This document shows positions 15,794 to 22,915 of a stretch of DNA of 64,000 nt, in pieces. The stretch comes from Zafaria cholistanensis (GTDB lineage: Bacteria > Actinomycetota > Actinomycetes > Actinomycetales > Micrococcaceae). How positions within the stretch are numbered: position 1 is the stretch's first letter; every line of letters starts with the position of its first letter. The notes beneath the pieces are model-generated. The model worked only from the letters and a program-made list of their open reading frames with translations. It was not told the origin of the DNA and ran no database searches. The stretch lies in the NCBI RefSeq assembly GCF_008580665.1, contig NZ_BKDJ01000001.1:434001-498000 (forward strand). The letters run 5' to 3'. A program made the translations under genes and the position numbers.

Positions 15794-17227
15794 GTGGCGG
15801 CTTGGCGAGGCAAGGTGGGTTCATTGCTTCCCCCGCACATCCTGCGGATGCTGGCCAACAACACTTTTGGCGGTGCCGCCGTGCGTACGGGGCTTCCGTC
15901 CGACTGGACGCCGGAGCGGATCCGTTCCCGCCACCGCGAGGAATTCCTGTGGGCCGCCACCACGGCCGGGGTGGCCGCGCATTTCCGTGCCCTCGACGCC
16001 GGCACGCTCCTGGCGGAATCCCCCCTGCCGGCCCCGGACCTGCGCCGGCTCAGGCACGCCCTGGCGATCAAGGGACTGATGGTCCAGGCCGCCACCCCCA
16101 CGGACCTGCCCGAAGGGGCGGCCCGCGGGTGGCGGGTCGCCGACGCCGGGTTCGCGCGGCACCGGCGGGAACTGGCGGACGCGCTCGGGGTCCTGGTGCT
16201 GGAGTGGGCCGGAGCGGAGGCTCCGGGGCCCATCCCGGCCCCGGAGCCCATCGACGTCGTCTACACCTGGGTGGACGGGTCGGACCCGGAATGGAGGGCC
16301 GAGCGTGCCGCGGCCCGGGCCGAGGCCACCGGAACGCCCCTGGCCACCTCCGACGATGAGGCCCGCTACGCCTCCCGGGACGAGCTCCGCTACTCGCTGC
16401 GTTCCCTCGAGTACTTCGCGCCCTGGATCAACCACATCTACATCGTGACCGCGGACCAGGTTCCGGCCTGGCTGGACACGGGGAACGGGCGGGTCAGCGT
16501 GGTCCCGCACCGGGACATCTTCGCGGATCCGGGCAACCTGCCCACGTTCAATTCCCACGCCATCGAGTCCCAACTGCACCGCATCGAGGGACTCTCCGAG
16601 CGTTTCATCTACCTCAACGACGACGTCTTCTTCGGCCGGCCGGTCGATCCCGGCCTCTTCTACACGGCGGACGGCGCCAGCCGGTACTTCCTGTCCAAGC
16701 AGCGGATCGGGGAGGAGAAGCCGGGGGACCTTCCCGTGAACGTGGCGGCACGCAACAACCGCGCGGTGCTCCAGCGCCGTTTCGGCAGGTCGTCGATCTT
16801 CAAGTTCCTCCACGCGGCCCACCCCCAGCTCCGGTCCACGCTCGAGGCCATCGAGGCGAACGAGCGCGAGGAGGTCCAGCGGACGGCTGCAGCCCGGTTC
16901 CGCAGCGACACCGACCTGTCCATCCCCTCCTCGCTGGCCCACTACTACGGCTCGGCCCTGGGGCGGGCAGTGCCCGGGGAGGTCGGCTACAACTACATCG
17001 ACCTCTCCGACGCCACCGCCCGGCTGCGCCTGCTGCGCCTGATGTGGACCGAGCGGCCCCAGATGTTCTGCCTCAACGAGGTGGCCGCCGGAGGGCGCCG
17101 CGAACAGGAGACGCTGAAGATGATGCAGCACTTCCTGCAGGAGTACTTCCCGTTCCCTTCCGCGTTCGAGAGGCCGGAGGTTCCGCGCGGCACGGCCGCC
17201 GCGCGGCCGGCCGCCGCCCTAAACTGA
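15794..17227 (+). CDS. Stealth family sugar-phosphate transferase
   Basis: 477 residues. Stealth proteins (hexose- or GlcNAc-1-phosphate transferases, related to the human lysosomal-enzyme phosphotransferase) build phosphodiester-linked capsules. Conserved region 1 is [12 protein letters not shown] (153-164). Region 2 is [19 protein letters not shown] plus IYIVTADQVPAWL. Region 3 is FNSHAIESQLHRI..FIYLNDDVFF. Region 4 is near the C-terminus. No signal peptide, so cytoplasmic. Starts with GTG after an AAAGGGG ribosome binding site. Together with TagGH and CDP-glycerol enzymes it suggests a phospho-glycan wall polymer. A second Stealth gene lies at 27033-28640. Confidence 0.93.
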   Translation: MAAWRGKVGSLLPPHILRMLANNTFGGAAVRTGLPSDWTPERIRSRHREEFLWAATTAGVAAHFRALDAGTLLAESPLPAPDLRRLRHALAIKGLMVQAATPTDLPEGAARGWRVADAGFARHRRELADALGVLVLEWAGAEAPGPIPAPEPIDVVYTWVDGSDPEWRAERAAARAEATGTPLATSDDEARYASRDELRYSLRSLEYFAPWINHIYIVTADQVPAWLDTGNGRVSVVPHRDIFADPGNLPTFNSHAIESQLHRIEGLSERFIYLNDDVFFGRPVDPGLFYTADGASRYFLSKQRIGEEKPGDLPVNVAARNNRAVLQRRFGRSSIFKFLHAAHPQLRSTLEAIEANEREEVQRTAAARFRSDTDLSIPSSLAHYYGSALGRAVPGEVGYNYIDLSDATARLRLLRLMWTERPQMFCLNEVAAGGRREQETLKMMQHFLQEYFPFPSAFERPEVPRGTAAARPAAALN

Positions 17228-17256
17228 CGGCGGGACCGGGGCGCCCCGGGGCCGGT

Positions 17257-17285
17257 TTGGCTTCCTCCGCTCCCCGGGCTAAGAT
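17257..17285 (+). promoter_or_regulatory. Promoter of yceD-rpmF-rnc-mutM
   Basis: TTGGCT (17257-17262), 17-bp spacer, TAAGAT (17280-17285). This is the best -35/-10 pair seen in the window, about 35 nt before the proposed yceD start. Confidence 0.5.
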
Positions 17286-17318
17286 GTAACGTCGGTCTAT
17301 GTTCTATTAGGAGTTCTC

Positions 17319-17939
17319 ATTAGCGGTAAGCGTTCGGATCGCCCGTCCTCGCACGGAATCGACCGGAGTTCACCCCTGACCTTCTCGGTCAAGGACCTCG
17401 GGCGCAGCCCGGGGAGCATGCGGACCTTGGAAGAACGGGTCGCGGCCCCGGCCGAGCTGGGTGTCGCACTGATCGGAGTTCAGGAAGGATCGCCCGTCGA
17501 TCTGGACCTGAGGCTCGAGGCCGTGCACGAGGGGATCCTGGTGTCCGGAACCGCAAGCGTCCACGTGGTGGGCGAGTGCGGCCGGTGTCTGGACCCCATC
17601 GCGTATGACCTTGACGCCGACATTCAGGAGCTTTTCTACTTCGAGGACAGGGTACTGTTCGAGGAGGACGAAGAGGCCGACCAGTACCGGGTCGAGGACG
17701 AAATGATCGACCTCGAGCCAGTGCTGCGGGACGCGGTGGTGACCACCCTGCCGTTCCAGCCGGTGTGCCGGGAGGACTGTGCAGGCCTCTGCCCCGAATG
17801 CGGGGCACGCCTCGAAGGGGATCCGGACCACCACCATGGGGTCCTTGATCCTCGTTGGGCGGCCCTTGCCGGGCTGACCGACACCGCCGCCGACGAGGCG
17901 GCACCAAGTACAGAATCAGTCGAGAGAGAAGAGAGTTAG
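17319..17939 (+). CDS. yceD: YceD (DUF177) family protein, probable ATT start
   Basis: 206 residues. YceD/DUF177 proteins are coded just before rpmF in most bacteria and are linked to 23S rRNA maturation. The Cys set CGRC (near 87-90) and [12 protein letters not shown] (near 146-157) suggests Zn binding. The family's N-terminal segment ([22 protein letters not shown]) lies upstream of the first in-frame ATG (17418). The only start that includes it and has a ribosome binding site is ATT 17319: AGGAG at 17309-17313 with a 5-nt spacer, no in-frame stop. There is no ATG, GTG or TTG in that stretch; CTG 17376 is a poorer choice without a site. The C-terminus is acidic. rpmF follows after 2 nt. Confidence 0.85.
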   Translation: MSGKRSDRPSSHGIDRSSPLTFSVKDLGRSPGSMRTLEERVAAPAELGVALIGVQEGSPVDLDLRLEAVHEGILVSGTASVHVVGECGRCLDPIAYDLDADIQELFYFEDRVLFEEDEEADQYRVEDEMIDLEPVLRDAVVTTLPFQPVCREDCAGLCPECGARLEGDPDHHHGVLDPRWAALAGLTDTAADEAAPSTESVEREES

Positions 17940-17941
17940 CC

Positions 17942-18145
17942 GTGGCTGTTCCCAAGCGGAAGATGTCCCGCTCGAATACCCGCGCCCGCCGGTCCCAGTG
18001 GAAGGCAACTGCGCCGAACCTGGTCAAGACCGTGGAGAACGGCCGCGTGACCTACAGCCTGCCGCACCAGGCGAAGGTCGTTACCGACTCCGCCGGCACC
18101 GCGCTGTTCCTTGAGTACAAGGGGCGCAAGGTCGCAGACGCCTAA
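17942..18145 (+). CDS. rpmF: 50S ribosomal protein bL32
   Basis: 67 residues. GTG start 2 nt after the yceD stop. The N-terminus [20 protein letters not shown] is the standard bL32 sequence. This copy has no CxxC Zn-ribbon cysteines, so it is the cysteine-free form. Operon with yceD and rnc. Confidence 0.96.
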   Translation: MAVPKRKMSRSNTRARRSQWKATAPNLVKTVENGRVTYSLPHQAKVVTDSAGTALFLEYKGRKVADA

Positions 18146-18154
18146 GCACGTCTG

Positions 18155-18850
18155 ATGCCTTCAACCGAAGAGCTTTTGAAGCGTCTCGGGGTCGTCATCG
18201 ACCCCGAGACGCTTCGTCTTGCGCTCACCCACCGCTCCTACGCCTACGAGCAGGGCGGCATCCCCACCAACGAACGCCTTGAGTTCCTGGGGGACTCCGT
18301 CCTCGGCTTTTCGGTGACGGACCACCTTTACCGCCAGTACCCCGACCTGCCCGAGGGCGACCTCGCCAAGCGGCGCTCCGCCGTCGTGAGCACCCGGGCC
18401 CTGGCGGGCATCGCCCGCGGACTCGGCATCGGCGAATTCATCCTCCTGGGCCAGGGGGAGAAGCTGACCAACGGGTCCAACAAGTCCTCCATCCTGGCGG
18501 ACACCATGGAAGCCCTGATTGGCGCAACCTATCTCACCCACGGGATCGAGGCCGCCCGGGCCCTGGTCATGCGGCTCGTCGAGCCGCTGCTGACCGACGT
18601 GGAGGCGCTCGGCGCCGGCACCGACTGGAAGACGGCCATCCAAGAGATCGCCGCGGCACGCAAGCTCGGCGCCATCGAATACCTGATCCGCGGCTCCGGC
18701 CCGGACCACGCACGCACCTTCGAGGCAACCCTGTCCATCGGCGGCACGCTGTACGGCTCCGGGACCGGTCCCTCCAAGAAGGAAGCCGAGCAGGAGGCCG
18801 CCGCCTCCTCCTGGAAGCTGCTGCGCCTGCCCGCCGCGGAAACCCTCTAG
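18155..18850 (+). CDS. rnc: Ribonuclease III
   Basis: 231 residues. RNase III cuts double-stranded RNA in rRNA precursors and some mRNAs. The catalytic signature [12 protein letters not shown] (39-50, with E43 and D47) and DTMEALIGA (D116, E119) are intact. The C-terminal double-stranded-RNA-binding domain (about 153-225) has DWKTAIQE and [16 protein letters not shown]. Lies 9 nt after rpmF; mutM follows 2 nt after its stop. Confidence 0.96.
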   Translation: MPSTEELLKRLGVVIDPETLRLALTHRSYAYEQGGIPTNERLEFLGDSVLGFSVTDHLYRQYPDLPEGDLAKRRSAVVSTRALAGIARGLGIGEFILLGQGEKLTNGSNKSSILADTMEALIGATYLTHGIEAARALVMRLVEPLLTDVEALGAGTDWKTAIQEIAAARKLGAIEYLIRGSGPDHARTFEATLSIGGTLYGSGTGPSKKEAEQEAAASSWKLLRLPAAETL

Positions 18851-18852
18851 CC

Positions 18853-19782
18853 GTGCCCGAACTGCCGGAGGTCGAGGTGGTGCGCCGCGGCCTCGACGCG
18901 TGGGTCGTCGGACGCACCGTCCGGGACCTCGAGGTCCACGATCCGCGCTCGGTGCGCCGCCACGCCGGCGGCCCGGCCGACTTCGCCGACAGCCTGCGCG
19001 GCACCACCATCCGCCATGCCGTGCGGCGCGGCAAGTTCCTGTGGATGCCGCTGGACGGCCTCCCCGAACCGGCCGCGCTGGTTGCCCACCTGGGCATGAG
19101 CGGCCAGCTCCTGGTGGAGGAGCCCGACGCCCCCCGCGAGAAGCACCTCAAGGTGCGCCTGGAACTGTCGCCCGCGGCGGGCAAGCCCGCCGAACTGCGC
19201 TTCGTGGACCAGCGCATCTTTGGCGGCCTGTTCCTCTCCCGGCTGCGCCCGACGCCGGACGGCGGGCCGGGCGGGCACGGGGCCGACCTGCCGCTGGTTC
19301 CCGAGGCTGCCGCGCATATTGCCCGCGACGTGCTGGACCCCGCCTTCGGCACCGACCTCCTGCATGCGGCGCTGCGCCGGCGCCGCACCGGCCTCAAACG
19401 CGCGCTGCTGGACCAGGGCGTGGTCTCCGGGGTCGGCAACATCTACGCCGACGAATCCCTCTGGGCCGCCCGCCTGCACTATGCCCGGCCCACGGACACG
19501 CTGCGCCGGCCGGAGACCGAGCGCGTGGCCGAGGCGCTCAAGGACGTCATGGCCCGGGCCCTGGCTGCCGGCGGTACCAGCTTCGATTCCCTGTACGTGA
19601 ACGTCAACGGCGCCTCCGGGTACTTCGACCGGTCCCTGAACGCCTACGGGCGGGCGGGCCGGGAATGCCCCCGCTGCACCCAGGCCGGACTCGTCTCGCT
19701 GATCCGGCGCGACCCGTTCATGGGCCGGTCCTCCTACACCTGCCCGGCCTGCCAGCGCACGCCGCGCAATGCCCGGTACTGA
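18853..19782 (+). CDS. mutM: Formamidopyrimidine-DNA glycosylase (Fpg)
   Basis: 309 residues, slightly longer than typical. Fpg removes 8-oxoguanine and ring-opened purines and nicks the strand. GTG start gives [13 protein letters not shown], whose Pro is the catalytic amine once Met is removed, with the following Glu. [11 protein letters not shown] is present, as are the helix-two-turns-helix segment ([18 protein letters not shown]) and a C-terminal zinc finger (CPRC ... CPAC). A short insert ([20 protein letters not shown]) accounts for the extra length. An 18-bp tandem repeat starts at the stop codon. Confidence 0.96.
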   Translation: MPELPEVEVVRRGLDAWVVGRTVRDLEVHDPRSVRRHAGGPADFADSLRGTTIRHAVRRGKFLWMPLDGLPEPAALVAHLGMSGQLLVEEPDAPREKHLKVRLELSPAAGKPAELRFVDQRIFGGLFLSRLRPTPDGGPGGHGADLPLVPEAAAHIARDVLDPAFGTDLLHAALRRRRTGLKRALLDQGVVSGVGNIYADESLWAARLHYARPTDTLRRPETERVAEALKDVMARALAAGGTSFDSLYVNVNGASGYFDRSLNAYGRAGRECPRCTQAGLVSLIRRDPFMGRSSYTCPACQRTPRNARY

Positions 19783-19823
19783 TCCGCCCGGTACTACTGA
19801 TCCGCCCGGTACTACTGATCCGC
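19779..19823 (+). repeat. 18-bp tandem repeat, 2.5 copies, overlapping the mutM stop
   Basis: Unit CTGATCCGCCCGGTACTA at 19779-19796 and 19797-19814, then a partial copy to 19823. The first unit contains the mutM stop codon, so the gene end has been duplicated in tandem. Confidence 0.9.
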
Positions 19824-19890
19824 GGCGCGTCCCTGTCCGGCGCGGGCGGGCCTACGATCATCGCATGAGTGAAGACAGGCGGGCCCGCTG

Positions 19891-21108
19891 ATGCTGCGCG
19901 CCCTGGCCCATCCGGCCTACCGGAGGCTGTTCCTGGCGCAGGTGGCCTCGCTGGCCGGCACCGGCCTGCTCACCGTCGCGCTCGGGCTGCTGGCCTTCGA
20001 CCTCGCGGGGGCCAACGCCGGCCAGGTGCTCGGCACCGTGTTCGCCGTCAAGATGCTCGCCTACGTCCTGGTGGCGCCGCTTGCCGGCGCGTGGTTGGCG
20101 AACCTGCCCCGCCGCGCGGTGATGGTCGGCGCGGATGCGGTCCGCATCGCCGCGGTGCTGTTCCTGCCGTTCGTGGCTGAGGCGTGGCACGTTTACGCGC
20201 TGGTTTTCCTGCTCCAGTCGGCCTCGGCGACCTTCACCCCCACGTTCCAGTCGGTGATCCCGCAGGTGCTCGAGGACGAGGAGGACTTTACCGCCGCGCT
20301 TTCGCTCTCGCGCCTGGCTTATGACCTGGAATCGGTGCTCTCCCCGGCCCTGGCGGGGCTGTTGCTGCTGTTCATGGCCAACAGTTCGCTGTTCTTCTGG
20401 ACCGCGTTTGGTTTCGCCGGGTCGGCCCTGCTGGTGCTTTCCGTGGCCGTGCCCCCCGTCCCGGCGCATCCGGGGCAGCGCGGAGCCCCGTTCCTGCGGC
20501 GGGTCCGGCACGGTCTCCTGCTCTTCGTCCGCACCGCGGCCCTGCGGCCCGTGCTGGCGCTGAACCTCGCCGTCGCGGCAGCGGGGGCGTTCGTCCTTGT
20601 CCAGACCGTCGTCATCGCCAAGTCCGTCTTCGGACTGGGCGACGGTGCCGTGGCCCTGTTCCTGGCGCTCAATGGCCTGGGGTCGATGGCGGCGGCCCTC
20701 ATCCTTCCCCGGCTCCTCGCGCGCGCCGGGAACCGGCAGGTCATGGCCGCCGGAGCGCTCCTGCTCACGGGCGCCACCGCGGCCATCCCGCTGGCACTGG
20801 CCGCACCGGGACCGGCCGGGCCGGCCGCGGTCGCCGCCCTCTGGGTGGCGGTCGGCTGGTCCTGGGCCTCGGTGGAAACCCCGGTGGGGCGCGTGGTCCG
20901 TGCCAGCGTGGCACCCTCCGACCTGCCGGCCGCCTTCGCCGCCCAGTTTTCCCTCTCCCACGCCTGCTGGCTCCTCACCTACCCCCTGGCGGGGTGGCTC
21001 GGCTCGGCAAGCCTTCCGGCGGCGGCCCTCGTCCTGGCGGTCGTGGCGGGCGCCGCCACCGTCACGGCCCTGGTCCTGTGGCCCGCGGGGGACGAAGGCC
21101 CGGGCTAG
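19891..21108 (+). CDS. MFS transporter
   Basis: 405 residues with about 12 hydrophobic segments. The N-terminus (LRALAHPAYRRLFLAQVASLAGTGLLTVALGLLAFDL) and the NLPRRAVMVGADAVR loop after the second helix match the MFS_3/enterobactin-exporter-like branch. Substrate unknown; export of a drug or siderophore is possible. The start overlaps the stop of an 8-codon ORF (19865-19891, TGATG), which could couple translation. It is convergent with the beta-lactamase-family gene and shares a CTAG that supplies both stop codons. Confidence 0.85.
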   Translation: MLRALAHPAYRRLFLAQVASLAGTGLLTVALGLLAFDLAGANAGQVLGTVFAVKMLAYVLVAPLAGAWLANLPRRAVMVGADAVRIAAVLFLPFVAEAWHVYALVFLLQSASATFTPTFQSVIPQVLEDEEDFTAALSLSRLAYDLESVLSPALAGLLLLFMANSSLFFWTAFGFAGSALLVLSVAVPPVPAHPGQRGAPFLRRVRHGLLLFVRTAALRPVLALNLAVAAAGAFVLVQTVVIAKSVFGLGDGAVALFLALNGLGSMAAALILPRLLARAGNRQVMAAGALLLTGATAAIPLALAAPGPAGPAAVAALWVAVGWSWASVETPVGRVVRASVAPSDLPAAFAAQFSLSHACWLLTYPLAGWLGSASLPAAALVLAVVAGAATVTALVLWPAGDEGPG

Positions 21109-21920
21109 GGGAGCAATTCGTCCAGCACGGCGTCCGTGAACGCCGGCCAGGCCTCCGCGGCCCACGGACCGAAGTCGCGGTCGGTCAGGGCGACGCAGGC
21201 CACCGCCGCCTCCGGGTCCACCCACAGGAACGTGCCGGACTGGCCGAAGTGCCCGAACGTCCGCGGCGAGCTTTTGGATCCGGTCCAGTGCGGGGACTTG
21301 CGGTCCCGGAGTTCGAACCCCAAGCCCCAGTCGTTCTCCTGCTGGCGGCCGAACCCGGGCAGCACCCCGGCCAGGCCGGGGAAGGCCACGGTGGTGGCCG
21401 CGGCGAGCAGTTGGGGCGAGAGCAGGCGTGGCCGCTGGAGTTCGGCCGCGAAAAGCACGAGGTCGTCCACCGTCGAAACGCCGCCGGCGGCGGGGGACCC
21501 GTCCAGGCGGGTCGACCCCATGCCCAGCGGCTGCAGCACCGCTTCGGCCAGGTAGTCGGCAAAACCGAAGCCCGTGGCCTCCTCAAGGGTCTCGCCCAGC
21601 ACGTCGAATCCCGTGTTCGAATACAACCGCCGCCCGCCCGGGGGGAAGCGGACGGTGCGGTCTCCGAAGTCGAAGCCTGCGGTGTGGGCCAGCAGGTGGC
21701 GCACCGTGGAACCCTCAGGGCCGGCCGGCTGGTCCAGTTCGAGGGCGCCCTCCTCGCAGGCGATCAGGACCGCATAGGCCGAAAGCAGCTTGGTCACCGA
21801 CGCCAGCCGGAACGGTCGTCCCGTCGGTCCGTGCCGGCCCAGCACCCGCCCGTCGGCCGCCACAACGGCCGCCGCCGCGTTCTCCACGGGCCAGCGCTCA
21901 ATGGTCTTCAGGGCATTCAT
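21105..21920 (-). CDS. Serine beta-lactamase family hydrolase, coupled to oleD
   Basis: 271 residues, class C beta-lactamase / DD-peptidase fold. SVTK (S41, K44) is the SxxK nucleophile motif and YSN (100-102) the second motif; GHFGQSGTF occupies the KTG position, as in many esterase-like members. No signal peptide is visible, so it probably acts in the cytoplasm, unlike true beta-lactamases. Its ATG overlaps the oleD stop (ATGA, 21917-21920), so it is the last gene of the ole operon. OleC makes a beta-lactone and OleB decarboxylates it; a hydrolase of this fold could act on ester or lactone side products, but that is inference only. Confidence 0.82.
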   Translation of the reverse strand: MNALKTIERWPVENAAAAVVAADGRVLGRHGPTGRPFRLASVTKLLSAYAVLIACEEGALELDQPAGPEGSTVRHLLAHTAGFDFGDRTVRFPPGGRRLYSNTGFDVLGETLEEATGFGFADYLAEAVLQPLGMGSTRLDGSPAAGGVSTVDDLVLFAAELQRPRLLSPQLLAAATTVAFPGLAGVLPGFGRQQENDWGLGFELRDRKSPHWTGSKSSPRTFGHFGQSGTFLWVDPEAAVACVALTDRDFGPWAAEAWPAFTDAVLDELLP

Positions 21921-22915
21921 CGGGCTCCTTGGTAGTGTTCCGCCAGGCGGCGGAGTCCGTCGTCGATCCCCAGTGCGGGGGTCCAGTCCAGCAGTTCGCG
22001 GGTCCTGCGCTGGTCGAACCAGTGGGCGGTCGACAGCTGCTCGGCGAGGAAACGGGTCATCGGCGGCTCGTCGTGGACCCAGCCGCGCCGGCCCGCTGCG
22101 GTCCACGCATGCTCGATCGCCGTCCCCGCGCCGCGCGCCAGCCAGCCGGGCACGCTCCAGGCGGGCGGGCGGACCCCAGCGGCGGTGCAGATGCCCGCCA
22201 GCAGCTCACCCACCGGCCGCGGTTCCCCGTTGGTCACCACCACTGCCTGCCCGCGGGTGTGTTCCATCCGCTCCAGGGTGCGCACCACCGCCTCGGCGGC
22301 GTTGTCGAGGTAGGTTGTGTCGATCAGCGCGGCCCCGCGGTCCAGCAGCGGCAGCCGGCCCGCGCGGGCCCTGCTGAGGACGCGTTCGACCAGTTGGGTG
22401 TCGCCCGGTCCCCACACGATGTGCGGGCGGACCGCGGCCACGCGGAACCCGGGGCCGTCCTCGGCCAGGGCCAGCAGTTCGGCGGCCGCTTTCGAGCGCG
22501 CGTAGTGCCCGCGGGCGCGGGCCGGGTCGGCCCGTCCGGCGGGGGCACCGGCGATCGCGGAGCCGAAGTGCGCCACGGACGGCGAGGAGACCTGGACGAA
22601 GTCCCGCACACCGGCGGCGCGGGCGGCCTTGAGGAGCCCGGCGGTGCCGTGGATGTTCGTTGCCGCGAAGTCGTTCCAGTCCCCGGTGAAGGACACTTTG
22701 GCAGCGAGGTGGACGACGGCGTCGCTTCCCTGCACCGCGCGGGCCACGGCCTGCGGGTCGGTCAGCGACCCGGGGACGTGCGTGGTCCCCGGGGCCGGGG
22801 AGGGGCGGCGCTGGAAGGTGCGGACCACGTGGCCGCGGCCCGCCAGCAGCGCGGCGACCGCTGAGCCCAGCAGGCCACTGGCGCCGGTGACCAGCACGGT
22901 GCGGGGGGCGCTCAC
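21917..22915 (-). CDS. oleD: OleD, NAD(P)H-dependent 2-alkyl-3-ketoacid reductase
   Basis: 332 residues, extended short-chain dehydrogenase / 3-beta-HSD family. OleD reduces the beta-keto acid made by OleA to a beta-hydroxy acid. Visible are the nucleotide-binding TGASGLLGSAVAALL (from about residue 10), VHLAAKVSFTGDW, SSPSVAHFG and the catalytic GHYARSKAAAE (Tyr and Lys). GTG 22915 is chosen because it overlaps the oleBC stop (GTGA, 22912-22915) and places the Rossmann loop at the N-terminus. Same order as described for Micrococcus luteus-type clusters (oleA, oleBC, oleD). The next gene overlaps by ATGA. Confidence 0.9.
   Translation of the reverse strand: MSAPRTVLVTGASGLLGSAVAALLAGRGHVVRTFQRRPSPAPGTTHVPGSLTDPQAVARAVQGSDAVVHLAAKVSFTGDWNDFAATNIHGTAGLLKAARAAGVRDFVQVSSPSVAHFGSAIAGAPAGRADPARARGHYARSKAAAELLALAEDGPGFRVAAVRPHIVWGPGDTQLVERVLSRARAGRLPLLDRGAALIDTTYLDNAAEAVVRTLERMEHTRGQAVVVTNGEPRPVGELLAGICTAAGVRPPAWSVPGWLARGAGTAIEHAWTAAGRRGWVHDEPPMTRFLAEQLSTAHWFDQRRTRELLDWTPALGIDDGLRRLAEHYQGAR

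Noticed and set aside
17418-17939. yceD starting at ATG 17418
   Set aside because: It would drop the conserved N-terminal segment and has no ribosome binding site at good spacing.
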